Shown here in pieces: positions 23,742 to 35,397 of a DNA stretch of 64,000 bases (its first letter is position 1; each line of letters starts with the position of its first letter). The position numbers and the translations under genes are program-made. The notes beneath the pieces were generated by a model. That model saw nothing but the letters and a program-made list of their open reading frames with translations, searched no databases and had not been told where the DNA came from. The stretch covers positions 20,336,001 to 20,400,000 of the forward strand of contig OX579635.1 in assembly GCA_951230915.1 (NCBI GenBank), in the 5' to 3' direction. The stretch is from Antitrichia curtipendula (Eukaryota; Streptophyta; Bryopsida; Hypnales; Leucodontaceae).

Positions 23742-25009
23742 ATGAAGCCATTTTCATTCTACATCATGACTACATCAACCTCTTCTGTTACTACATCTAT
23801 GACTATTCCGGTGGCTGCTACTATTATTGAGCCACCAAGACTTCAACCTCTTCTTTTTTAACAACTGGCAGCTGATGGCAACAATTATCTATTATGGGCG
23901 AGGACGGTCAAAGCACATATATTTGCCGAGGGACTATCAGACGCTATTCATTACAAAAAAATTCAGCCCTGGAAAAGGTTGCTAACGGCTCATTTTCGGC
24001 ACCCCTGTGGTGCAATTACAGAAAAAATAAAAAATTATTTTTTTATTTTTTTAATATTTTTTTATTAAAAAGAATAAAAAAGAATTAAAAAAATATTGAA
24101 AAAATAAAAAAATCTGACAGAACGCAAACGTGATCGAAATTCAACCACGTCAACGATTTCAGTTCAGAAGGGGATTTCTCTCTACTTGCACCCGGGGGGG
24201 TGCAGAACTCACGGCCCCTTCATGGGCTGATTTTTTTTGTAATGTGTTTTGACACTATTCCCACTGTAAGTGCCACTGATCCTACTACTACAGGTTCCAT
24301 TGTACCTGCTGCCACTGTTTCTGCTTCCACTTCTTGGAAAGCTTTACTTTTGCTTCGTTGCCACGTTGTTCCTGCAATACAACATCAGTATTTAGAGATA
24401 GAAAAATCAGATGAGCTTAGGCAGAAGCTCAAGTCTCGTTTTGACCATCAGAAAACGATATTCCTTTCTAGAGCTCTCCACAATTGGACGCACTTACGAG
24501 TGTTGAATTTTCCAACATTTATTGCTTTTAACAATGAATTGTACGGCATCCTATCACAATTACAATTGTGTGGTCAATCCATTACCAAATAGGAAATGAT
24601 TGAGAAAACTCTCTCAACATTTCCACCAGTTTCTATTGTACTTGCTCAACAGTATAGAAACATGAAATTAGAGAATCACTCAGATCTCATGTCTCTATTA
24701 CTTCTTGCTGAAATGCAAAACAAGATCCTTCTGCACAATGCAGAGGCCCGCCCTATTGGGACTACAGTTCCTGAGTCTCATGCTATCAAGGTTTCTCATG
24801 TCAAACTTAAGACACACAAGTTCAAGAAATATTGTTACAAACAATCTCATAGTCATAGTCATAGTTATGCGCACCAGAAGAATACTAATTCTTCTTCTCA
24901 AAACCATGGTAAGCATAAGTCAGAGACGCGTATTTGTCACAAATGTAGTAGAGTTGGCCACTTGACAAATGTTTGCCGTACATCAGACTATTTTGTCAAG
25001 ATGTTCTAA
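23742..25009 (+). pseudogene. Copia gag, broken
   Basis: The frame starts at the ATG at 23742 with a Ser/Thr-rich leader, then the gag-typical GNNYLLWARTVKAHIF segment. A stop lies at 23859-23861, a 296-bp element sits at 23949-24244, and there is a further stop at 24590-24592. The C-terminal part carries a His/Ser-rich linker and a CCHC zinc knuckle, CHKCSRVGHLTNVC (C-x2-C-x4-H-x4-C), which binds RNA in gag proteins. Downstream, protease continues in the same frame after more stops. Non-functional. Confidence 0.85.
23949..24244. mobile_element. CATTACAAAAAA-family element, copy B, inside Copia gag
   Basis: 296 bp. The left end is CATTACAAAAAAATTCAGCCC and the right end, reverse complemented, is CATTACAAAAAAAATCAGCCC. 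Gag sequence lies on both sides. A CAC...CCGGG...GTG-type hairpin near 24187-24203 and long A/T runs fill the interior. No coding capacity. This is the most complete copy of the family in the window and defines its structure. No clear target duplication is visible. Confidence 0.8.
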
Positions 25010-25051
25010 AAAAACAAGAAACTTTGAGCTCAGGGTCGTGAAACTTATGCC

Positions 25052-28000
25052 ATGGACGCGTCTATGGACCCGTTTGGAGCTGAAGAGTTTGAAACACATG
25101 TTGCTGAGGATACCTCCACTGGTGAGTCGTGGTATGCGCTCCTTGACTCTGCAACTACACATACTATTTTACAGAAAAAACAATTTTTTGATGTTGATAA
25201 TCTTTCAACTTGGCAAATCAGAAATTTAATAACTATGGCTGGATTGAATGTGTTTCGTTTCCAGGAGGGACCTGCAAAGGTGATTTTGCATGAGGGCACC
25301 ATCATAACATGCATGCGTGCAATGTTTTCTCCCTCTGCGCCTCAAAGCCTGATCAGCTATCGAGATATCCGCACCAATGGTGTTCATCTCTCGACCAAAA
25401 CTATAGATAGGCGAGAGCCTCTGGTTTTTGTACAAAACAATAAAGTAGTGGAAACAGCCTTTGCTGCGGCAAGTGGCTTGTATCAGATTCCAATCCGACC
25501 ACCAACTTTATCTAGTTTTCATGTATCTTCTAAAGATAATAAAACTTCCTTTTGGCAGGGAAGATTGGGCCATCCAAGTTCAACTTTGTTTTGAAAAATT
25601 ATTCCTTGTGTTGTTGGCCATAACTTGCAGCCAACAGATGTCAATTTTATGACATTGTATCATGCATGTGTACAAGGCAAGTTCATTGCCAAGCCATTTT
25701 CATGGAAACTTCCCCATGAATTGCCACTGATGCTATTTAGACTACAAGGTGATATTTGTGGCCCAATATCACCTATGTCTGGACCATTCCGATATTTTTT
25801 GGTTTTGGTGGATGCATCGGGCAAACAGTCGCATGTATCGTTATTATCATCTAGAAATTTGGCTTTTGCCAATTTATTTTCTATATTGATCCGTTTCAAA
25901 GCACATTTCCTTGATTATCCAATCCAAACATTACGAATGGATAATGCTCAAGAGTTTCGGTCAAAATCTTTTGAAGATTATTGTACTGCTACGGGGATTG
26001 ACTTAACTTATTCCGTTCCATACGAGCATGCTCAAAATGGTTTAGCGGAATCTTTTATCAAACGGATCCAACTCATTACGAGGCCCTTGCTTTTTTCATG
26101 CAAATTTGCCCGCATACATGTGGGGACATGCAGTTCTACATGCTGCAACTTTAATTCGATGCCGTCCTTCATCTATGGAGATTGCTTCTTCACAAGAACT
26201 TTTTTCAGGACGCGCTTCTAATGTATCCCATTTGCAAGTCTTTGGATATTGTGTTTGGGTTCCAATTGCAGAACCTCAACGTCGTACTCTTGGTGCTCAT
26301 CGCGAAGAAGGCATCTATGTTGGATTCGACTCTTCCAACATTATTCGTTATATCAACCCTTCTACTGGTATGTTATTCCGTGCGCGTTTTGTAAATTGCC
26401 GGTTTGAAAAAGACGTATTTCCATCTTTGAAAGGAGCAACATCTATTCAAGAAACTTTTACAAGTCTTACTTTTCAAGCACCTCAAACATTTACATCAAA
26501 TCCTGATCCACGGACATCTTTGGCCGAAAATGAAGTTGCCAAAATTTTGCATTTGCAAAAGATAGCGGATTAGACACCTGATGGTTTTAATGATGCGCCA
26601 CGAATTACAAAAACTCCATTGAATGAAGCTCAAAATCTTTCTGCTCGAGTTTTTGTACCAGAGACTATAACCGTCCTTACTCCTCAACATATGGGCAAAC
26701 GGACTCGTGGACCAGATAAGCAACCACGTAAACGTAAGGCAATCTTTGATGCTGCTAATCCTTCTCTACCTACAGCAACCACTGCCAATTTTACTCATCC
26801 GTCTACTTCTCAAGAAGAAATGTCTAAGTTGAACATATAATTATCTGTGATGTATTCCGGTACTGGTCACGTATAGAACAGAGCAAGTATTGACATAGAT
26901 GAACCATTCATTTCTATGATTGTAGAAAACCTTTTTTGCGAGAAAGATGATTCCGAACCTCGTACTATTGAAGAAGCAATGTGTCGCTTAGATTGGCCAA
27001 AGTGGAAAGCTGCTATTGAGGAGGAGTATGCTTTTTTGAACAAAAGACAAGTGTTTGGACCTATCGTGGACAATCTTACTACTCGACCTCTTGGATACAA
27101 ATTGATATTTGTACGCAAACGCAATGACAAGGGTCATATTATTCGTTACAAAGTTCGTTTGGTTGGTCTAGGTTTCACACAAAAGTTTGGTATTGATTAT
27201 GATATTACTTATTCTCCAGTTATAGATTCCATCACTTTCTGATATCTTCTAGGAATGACAGTTCATGCCTATCTTGAGATGTGTCTCATAGATGTGGTGA
27301 TAGCCTATCTTTATGGCTCACTTAATGCAAATATTTACATGAAAGTTCCTCCTAGTCTTGAAACCACCAGCCCAAGTCCATCTATCTCAGGCAAGTATCG
27401 TGGCGTTAAATTACAACGTGCCTTATATGTTTTGAAACAATCTGGACATATGTGGTATCAACGACTCCGGCAATTTCTTATTGAACATGGTTTTATAAAT
27501 GATGCCTTACTTCCATGTCTCTTTATTAAAAAAGACAAAGATGGATTTGTTATTATTGCTGTTTATATTGATGACTTAAACCTTGTGGGCACCAAATCTG
27601 CATGTACTACAGCCACTCAGCTTCTTATTTGTAAATTTGAGATGAAGTTACTTGGAAAAACTACATTTTGCATTGGTTTACAAGTTCTTCATATGAAAGA
27701 TGGTAGCATTTTTTTTTCCACAGTCCACCTATATCAATCGAATCCTCAAAAGATTCAATATGATTGATGCCTGTCCGTTGTCTACATCTATGGTTGGTCG
27801 TAGTGCAAAAGAAAATGATCCCTATTGCCCTTGCAAGGAGGAGGAGGAAACATTGGATGAGCAATATCCATACCTTGCAGCGGTTGGAGCACTCTTGTAT
27901 TTAGTTACGTCTACTAGGCCTGACATTGCATTTGCAGTCAGTGTCCTAGCAAGGCATAGTTCCCGGCCTACACTATGACATTGAAATGGTATCAAACATC

Positions 28001-28578
28001 TTTTTCGTTATTTGAAAGGAACTGAAAATTTGGGACTACATTACTCTCAATCAGTGGATCCAACATTAGTTGAATATGTTGATGCTGGATATAGATCTGA
28101 TCCTGCAACATCTAAATCTCAAACGAGCTATGTTTTCTTACGACATGGAGCTGCAATATCTTGGAAATCTGTAAAGCAGACTATTACTGCAACATCATCA
28201 AATCATGCAGAAATTATTGCTTTACATGAAGCATCTCGAGAATGCATCTGGTTAAAATCAATTGATAAGTTCTTTCGAACAAATTGTGGATTATTTTATG
28301 ATAATTCTTCAACCGTTTTATACGAAGACAATAGTGCTTGTGTTACTCAAATGCAAGCAGGTTTTATTAAAGGTGATCGCACAAAGCATATTGATCCAAA
28401 ATATTTCACCTATACTAATGATTTGATTACCGACAAAGTACTTGAAATTAAGAAAATTGCATCAGCAAATAATCTTGCTGATCTTTTTACCAAGGCTCTT
28501 CCATCATCTACTCATCGTCGACTTGTCCAAGACATTGGAATGCGGCGGCTTAGCATTTTGGAACAAGAAATTCAATAG
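25052..28578 (+). pseudogene. Copia pol (protease, integrase, RT, RNase H), broken
   Basis: Protease: WYALLDSATTHTIL near 25132, with DSAT where DSGAT is usual. Integrase: GRLGHPS near 25560, then the D,D,E core with GDICGP (about 25750), RMDNAQEF (about 25940) and QNGLAES (about 26035). Reverse transcriptase: about 26960-27700, with the catalytic YIDD at about 27567 in place of the usual YVDD. RNase H: about 28060-28500, with EYVDAGYRSD, LHEASRECIWL and YEDNSA. Stops occur at 25592, 26571, 26838, 27240 and elsewhere. The frame shifts near 26100 and again near 27705, the latter within a run of nine T. The polyprotein is therefore dead. Confidence 0.9.
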
Positions 28579-29144
28579 ATTTTTATTATGAAATTTATTG
28601 ATCCTTTTAATATCCTTCCATAGATTTTTTTCTACTAGGTTTTACTATGAGAATGGATTGATAAAGGAGTTGTATTCTTTTTTCTTCATCTGTGGTTTTA
28701 TCCTTGAATATAACCAAGGTTTTCCTAGATAAGGTTTTAATGAGGCAACAATCGTAAATTTTTAAGATTATGGAAATTTTCGGATAGCAAAAGGTGGGGT
28801 CGTGGTGAGAACCACGGTTTGGAATTCAATGCTGGAGCTTGTTAACCATCTTGGGGGATCCTGCATCTTGTCACATCACAGCTCAGAGGTGGAATAGCAG
28901 GTCGACTGTTATTCCTGCCTCACTAACATGCCAAGCCGCGGGTTTCCTGAACCAGTCAACGAGGCCGATGAGGATCGAACTGCGGACCGGTCTATTAACC
29001 ACCGACGTATGAAACCAGTCGACCAAGTCCACGACTTGGTGACCGAAATCGACATTTAGTCGATTTTATTGCTTACATCAACCAGCTCATATCGATTATA
29101 TTATTTTGTTTTGATTTATTAATATTATGTCGAGCGAGGAGGAG
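28579..29144 (+). other. Copia 3' non-coding region with polypurine tract
   Basis: No ORF. The last bases before the 3' LTR, GAGCGAGGAGGAG (29132-29144), are all purine except one C and fit a plus-strand primer (polypurine tract). Repeated words around CCAGTCGAC and GACTTGGT occur at 29015-29045. Confidence 0.7.
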
Positions 29145-29369
29145 TGTTAAGAACCGTAGTGTGAACGCTCACCATAATATGGTGAGTGACACGTGTCATG
29201 AGGATAAGGTGAATTCCTCATGACCAATAGGAGAAGACAACTATTCATTGTCTCTCTCCTTTCTTCATTGTATATACTTCAAACTCCCTAATGAAGTTTG
29301 GAATTCTTTGAGTATATTTTGAGTGTTCTTATTTGCTTTGCGATTTTGTTTCGTATTTTATTCTCAACA
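29145..29369 (+). repeat. 3' LTR
   Basis: 225 bp, same length as the 5' LTR, with 8 substitutions between the two by my alignment. Confidence 0.95.
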
Positions 29370-29374
29370 CTTGG

Positions 29375-29758
29375 GATACTTTTGGGCATTAAAAATTACC
29401 ATCTGCCATGGAAGGCTCGAGCAATTACAGTAACCGTGTATCCCTACAGCGCAGGAGTCAGATTTTGCTGGAACTACAGGCCAAAAGTTTTTGCAATCTT
29501 GCTCAAATTGCTCTCCTCCAGTCAACACTCCAGAAATGCGGACATGAAGTTGGAGGGCCTCGAGTGCAGTGGAAACCAGCTGTGAGCTCCAGAAGCTCAA
29601 TCGAAACGTGCTCTCTGCTGCAGTAGTTGAAACTGGACCGTCCAGTTGTGCCATTTCCTCCCTTCTTCACGTACAATAGTCTCCACTCCATCCTCCTAGC
29701 CCTACAACCAAGGCTCGGCCTCCGCAAAGCCAGAACTTCATGGACTGGTCTCCCCTTG
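29375..29758. other. right flank of the Copia insertion, no gene seen
   Basis: Several overlapping short open frames on both strands and moderate GC. Nothing recognisable. Confidence 0.35.
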
Positions 29759-30006
29759 TGCCCGGCCAGGGAGGATTGGCCCTTGTGTTGCCCCGTGTTT
29801 TACCGCTGCAGAAAACACTGAAATCTTTTATTTGCCGCATATTTTCAAATTTTCAAATTTTGAATTCATATTTGAAATTAGAGGCCCCAAATTAGGTAGG
29901 GGGCATGATGAAATAAAAAAATTAAGCGGCACAAATTAGGGGGCAATTTTTACATTTATCCTTTGACGGGGCAATACAGGGGTCAATCCTCCCTGGCCCT
30001 CGTGCC
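29759..30006. mobile_element. 248-bp TIR element (MITE candidate)
   Basis: The arms are about 40 bp and imperfect. The left holds GGCCAGGGAGGATTGGCC and GTTGCCCCGT; the right is its inverse, with GGTCAATCCTCCCTGGCC. The interior is AT-rich and carries the AGAGGCCCCAAATTAG block also seen near 19048. No target duplication identified. Confidence 0.6.
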
Positions 30007-30659
30007 CTATACTGAAGTCACGGTAGAATCCCACTGGGGTGTCTGGTGTGAGTTGCAACGCTTGCAGTGATTTGATTCCCAAAATAAACGCGGTGACTGA
30101 ACGGAAGCCAGGCATCTCCACATGAACGCGTCCACTCACTTCCAATACTCAGTCCCAAGCAGCCTTTTTTTTAGGAAAAAAGCATCTTTGAAGTGGTGGC
30201 GATATTTCATGGCCTGCATTTTTGTATCTGGCTATACTAAAACTTATCATGATGAAAGAATTGGCACTTAGTGCGAAAGTGCTGTCGGGAAGTGGCTATC
30301 GCAAAACTTGACAGACCTAAGTACGTTGGCTACAATACATTTTAAACTGTTAATATTGTTGGCTACTGCTACACTTTATCAATGGCTCATTTGGCCACAT
30401 ACTAAATTTCAAAGGAGAAAACTTGGCAACGATCTCATAAATATAAGTGCAATTTGGCTCCAAGCTCCACAAACATCAGTCCAAGCTCCAATCTATACAC
30501 TGGATTTTAAGACAATATATAATTTCATTTCACAAACTTCAAATACAATAGCTTCATGAACATTGTTCCGTTCAGATTATGCAAAATGAAATCCTAATCC
30601 ATCTACAGCACACCGTCGGCTGAATAATCGTAATATCACAAAAGGTCTGATTCATGAAG
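30007..30659. other. 3' flank of the hAT gene, no gene seen
   Basis: AT-rich, with no supported ORF. The word GTGGCGATAT occurs at about 30194 and again at about 34881, on opposite sides of the hAT gene but in the same orientation, so it is not a terminal inverted repeat. Confidence 0.35.
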
Positions 30660-33600
30660 TCATGGGCCTGATGGACAGCGACTCAAGCTTGACCATGCAG
30701 CGTAAGCAGCTCCGTAAGGAAAATTTTCAATGCTGAAGAACGGTTGTGCATACATGCCAATGGTAGTCTCCAAATTAACAGTTAATCGATTCCGTAGTTT
30801 ATTCTTGATAAAAGCGAGGTTGCTGAAGGTTCGTTCATCTTCCATGAAGCCTAGTACCTGCACACAAGCGATCTCAGCCAACTTCATAAATTCCTTAATG
30901 TGTGACCGCAGATGTGTGTTGGCAGACAACGTCCTCCATAAGGCCGTGAAAGGGTTGACAACAAGGGGTCGCTCCATCGCTGCAAGTGCATTATTTTGCA
31001 TCGTCATTCTGAACATGCCAGACTCGTAATTCAGACGAGCCCACGAGATGATGGGGTCAATACACAATTCCTCGGAGGTATTAGCACCAATAATGCGGCT
31101 CTGGCTTGAGTAATGGTCTTTTAGAATTGTGAGGTGTTGATCAAAATGCTTGCAATTCTCCTTTTGTAGCCAATATTGCGGATAAAACATGCCCAATGCA
31201 TCCATCACTGGAACTGCAGGGAACCGGCTTGTGATTTCTATTGAAACATTTTCTGCCGCTTCTGCACAGCAAAGCAAAATGATGAGATTAAGTGACATTA
31301 ATTGTAAATTCAAATATTGTTGATTAAAGATCATATTTGATATTCAGAATCTTTGCAATTATAAAATTCTGGAATTTTGTTATTTCAAGCAGATGAGGAA
31401 GAAGTATAAGCAAGTTGCACCTTTTAATATCATTGGACTCCGATGCATTTAAATGACTGAAACAGACCACTATCCATTATCCACAAACCATTAGACCACT
31501 ATCCACAAACCGGCACTTCCATTCACACATTGCTAATTTTGAAATCCAATTCTAAAAACAAATACTAGAGCCATCCTAAAATAAGAAAAAAACTCAAAAA
31601 AAGCTCTCCAAAAGAATCTCTATATTAATAGAAGAGTCAGAAACTTACTCTTGCACGCTGCCTTCACTTCGCCCACAATTTCAGCCCACTTTGCCTTGCT
31701 TACAAATTTGTATGCTCCACTAATCTTGGACCTGTACTTTGCCCAGATGTGTGCACCTCCTACAACGAAGACAAGTTGTCTTACACAAGTGTTTAGGTCT
31801 TCCTTCACTTCAAACTGGAGCCTAGCATGGGTGAACCCAACTAGGGCTTTGAACTCAAAAAAAGCTAGGCTAGTGAATGCCAAATTAGGATCACTATAAT
31901 CTTGGAACAACTATGTTTGGCATGCACGTATAGCTCCAACAAAGTCACAAACGAAGATATTACGTCCCTGAGAGAATTTGATGATGCCATTCAGAGTCTC
32001 TAGCAACAGCAACAAACAGCTTAAGCCCAATAGTGCCTCAACATTGGAAAGCAGGTCAAGATTGGATCCTGCTGCTTTTACGGTAGGTGCATCAAGATGC
32101 ATCTTGTGCAGTAAAGTGTCATATTGTGCAAGCACCCTCTTGGCCGGCTTCAGCATACTTATCCACCGTGTCTTCACTTGTCGCAATATTTTGTCATGAC
32201 TTCGATTCATCAAAGTCGCCAACTTTACAAACTCATTGTGACGCTTGTATGAGTGGCTGAAGTAGTTGTACAAGCTACTGAGAGTATCCTCAACGCTTGA
32301 AACCACTGGCATCTTCGACAACGTAGCAATGGCAAGTTGAAAGCGATGTGACATGCAGTGATTGCCATCCATCCAAGGAGCATGGTTATCTTTTAGTTGT
32401 CTAGTGACACCAGTTCGCGGTCCCTGGAAGACACTAACACCGTCGGCTCCAAAGGACACGAACTTCATAGCAATATCTTTGCGTGATAAGGCACCCTCGC
32501 TTGTCATTGCATTTACAACCGCCTCCCTCATGTTGTTTGCCGACCCTCCATCGATGCAACACTTCAACGCTAAAAGGTAAGGTTGTCGAATCCAATCCTT
32601 CATGGTGTAGATGTGTATGCTGAGCCATGATTGGTTGTCAATGCTCGTGGCTTCATCGCAGGTAATTGCAAAGAATTGTGCATTTGCTAAAGTCTCCGCT
32701 AGTTTTGTCTTTACTAAAGTATATAGTACTTCAGCCATTGTCCAACCAGAGTTGTCCGACCAGTGTTTTTTTGGAAGATGGCAGACCTGCAAAAAGCTGA
32801 AAAGTGAGTTCAAAGACTCGTATTCAACCATTGGCCGACCTTTTGCAAGTATGTGGAATACAGTTGCAAATTGGACACGCTTACGGGAACGCTCTTCAGC
32901 ATCGTTCCGTGTCATCTCAGCAACTGTCTGGGGCCCTCGAGATGCATATAGTATTGCATTTTTAGCATGTGCGCAATTTCAAGAATAGTAATACTCTCCT
33001 TTTTTGGCCACACCTGGTATGTCACGGTCTGCTCTTTGGGGGCCTGCATGCTTTGTAAGTTTATCCCATTTGGGGAACAAAAGTTTAATGCGACACTGTA
33101 TGGCCGAGCAAATGAGGCACTTGACTTGACAAATGTGGCCGTCACCTCCCACTACCATCTCAGCCCATGGCAACTTGGCTGGCCACGTGTCTTGAAAGCG
33201 CCTGGATGCCTCATATTGTCGACGCCGAAGAATAGGATTTGGTGCCGGAATCACCTCGACCTCTCCTTCGTGCAACTCGTCTGCATCATCTCCACTAACA
33301 ACAATCAACGTCTCTTCATCAGAGCAATTTACAAATACTTGAGCACCCTCAGCGATATCAACATCCATGGGAATGGGTACGTGAACCGACAAGTCTTCAC
33401 GTATGATTTCTTTTCCTTTTGTTCTGGACTTTGAAGTCTCCGGCATCTTCTCTTTGTCCTTGCGACTAGTATGACCATCTAGCCGTGGCATGCAAGTTAG
33501 AAAGTCACCCTCATTTTGCATGGGGGAACCAATCCGTAGGGGCATTTCTCTCGGTCTTTGCCTTTGCTCTTGCCTTCGCCTCAAGAGGTCAGCCATTGTC

Positions 33601-33974
33601 TGAGACAAGCATTGTGAATTTGGGGGCGTAGTTGCCACTGAAACTGTGTCAAGTGGCCCAGTGTTCAAAGAATTTCGACTATTGTTGAAATAATGTAGAA
33701 GTGATCCTGTGCGGGTTGTTGGCCTTGAAGTTGCCACTTCCTTCCCCTTTTCAGTTGTAGACTCTCCTCCAGCTTGGGTAGGGATGATATCAAAGTCTTT
33801 GCTTCCAATTGTTGCGTCTTGGAAGCTAGCATTGTCGATGTTGTTTGGAGCTTCACCACCAGCACTCCCGATCAAGGCGCCTCCTGCAACGCTTCTACCT
33901 CCTCCACCGTTGACACTTCCTCCACTGTTGCTATCACTCCCTTGCATCCCTCCGCTATGAAGAGATTTCTCCAT
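30660..33974 (-). pseudogene. BED/hAT transposase gene with two in-frame stops
   Basis: One reading frame runs from the ATG at 33974 to 31649, stopped only at 32979-32981 (TGA) and 31911-31913 (TAG). It then joins across an intron (31262-31648) to 31261-30660 with the frame kept. Order: Gly/Ser-rich N terminus; BED-type zinc finger near 33130 (CLIC, then KLTKHAG); an RNase H-like hAT core with ITCDEAT, FGADGVS and HCMSHRFQLA; and the C-terminal hAT dimerisation region with EDERTFSNLAF and KLRNRL. A 3' splice site (TATTGCCAG) just before the ATG implies a 5'-untranslated exon. It is either a recently silenced transposase or a domesticated gene that has acquired stops. No terminal inverted repeats or 8-bp target duplication were found. 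Confidence 0.85.
31262..31648 (-). other. intron of the hAT gene
   Basis: Donor GTAAGT at 31648, acceptor TTTGCTGTGCAG ending at 31262. The upstream exon ends after the first base of a codon and the downstream exon supplies two, so the frame is conserved. The downstream open frame extends back into the intron, which would give a false start if unspliced. Confidence 0.75.
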
Positions 33975-35329
33975 CTTGAACCTGGCAATACATACAAACA
34001 TTTGAAAATGTAAGGAAGTCCATATACATACTCAAAACTACAAAAAGATGATCAGACAAGCACAATATCAAAAGCATGAGCAGCATATCAAGACACCATA
34101 AGATGCAAGAGTAGAAGATCATGCAGGCTTAGGTTTGCTAACTGTACACCGAAGAAGAGGGAGGAAGTTCTGATGAACAGAAGCCAGCTGCAATGCAAAC
34201 TTTTGTTAAAAATAATAACTTGCATAATGTATTCATGGTAATGCTCCCGTCAGATGCATCCAAAATTTGATGTCAATCACCTTCAAAGCCTCAAACTATA
34301 CATTTGCAAAATACAAAATTAAAGCATGGCTTTTTTCACATGTATGTCACCAGTTGTCAGTTGTCGCAATATTTTCAGTTCTTCCGGTTGCTTGCAGAAA
34401 CTGAGAATCCAGCTCCTCACAAATTTTGTAACTTATGCATGAGTATATAACAGTGAATGCAAGTTGCAAGTAAAGAGAGAATGATGGAATTCTCACCCTG
34501 ATGCTTATGACTGTAATGAAAAAGTTTACAGGTGACGGTGTAGATGTTGTTTTTTCCTTCTCGATTTGCAAGAATCCATTATTCAATCCTGAGTGCGCCA
34601 TCAAAGAAATTATAACTCAACCTGGATACCTTCTAGATCTTGCTTTGCAGATCTGATTTTTTTGCGAAGTGGACTTGTGGAGGTCAAGTCCATGACCACG
34701 ACATATCTTTGGCGTACCAAAATTTAAAAAGAAGTAAAGAACTCCACAGCTCCACTACTCTCCATGTTGAAGACGACATAAATATAAAATATTAACTACA
34801 TGAGGAGTTAGGCTACATCTTTCACGCTGCATGGAGATTACAGGCTCCACAAGAATCTCTCGTATAGAAGTATCGTGGCGATATGCCTCCTATATTTGGA
34901 GCTCCTTGCTGGCGAAGATACAGTGAAGTACAACTGAGTTTGGCTACAACTACATACATGACAGAAAGTGCTGGCGATAACATCCAACTTTGATGGCCAA
35001 GATTAATAAAGCACCAGCTACCAATCAGGAATGGGTATTGAACAGTGATGATCTGATGGCTCTAATGTGGCTACACTGTGAGTACCAACATGGAAATACT
35101 GGCACCCTATCCCAACAAGCACTAGCAATTAGACTATTAAATGCTATTTTTATCTTGCTTTTACTAATAGGAAAATCGAAGCAAGTCATTGGATGGTGAA
35201 TTACTTCGAAATGTAGCCAGTTTTAAAAAGGCTGGTCCCAAGTGGCGATTTGTCGCTAGCGTTACGCACTCTGGAGCCCTGTTCTCTATTAAAAAGAACC
35301 CCATTATGGAGCAGAATGCATCCGTGATA
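33975..35329. other. 5' flank of the hAT gene
   Basis: Probably holds the 5'-untranslated exon(s) and promoter of the hAT gene, but I cannot place them. No other gene is supported. Confidence 0.35.
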
Positions 35330-35397
35330 GTGCCGGTCACTGGTTACAGTGCCAGGCACTATAACCAGTGCCTGGCACTGTAACCAGTCACTGGCAC
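35330..35397. repeat. 31-bp-arm hairpin
   Basis: Arms 35330-35360 and 35367-35397 are inverse copies with two mismatches, separated by the 6-base loop ATAACC. Within each arm, TGGTTACAGTGCC and GCCAGGCAC add internal symmetry. It could form a cruciform or RNA hairpin. Not recognised as a terminator or known element. Confidence 0.8.

Larger units (their letters stand above)
22925..29369 (+). mobile_element. full-length Ty1/Copia LTR retrotransposon, inactivated
   Basis: Two 225-bp LTRs (22925-23149 and 29145-29369) begin TGTTAAG and end TCAACA. A 5-bp target duplication, CTTGG, lies at 22920-22924 and 29370-29374. Domains run gag zinc knuckle, protease, integrase, reverse transcriptase, RNase H, which is the Copia order. 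I count 8 differences between the LTRs (about 3.6%), all substitutions, so the insertion is fairly young. Coding is broken by an early stop in gag, a 296-bp element inside gag, further in-frame stops and two frame changes. It cannot move on its own. The LTRs might still support transcription. Confidence 0.95.

Noticed and set aside
30190..34890. GTGGCGATAT words on both sides of the hAT gene as possible element ends
   Set aside because: They are in the same orientation and not extended; no inverted termini or 8-bp duplication found.
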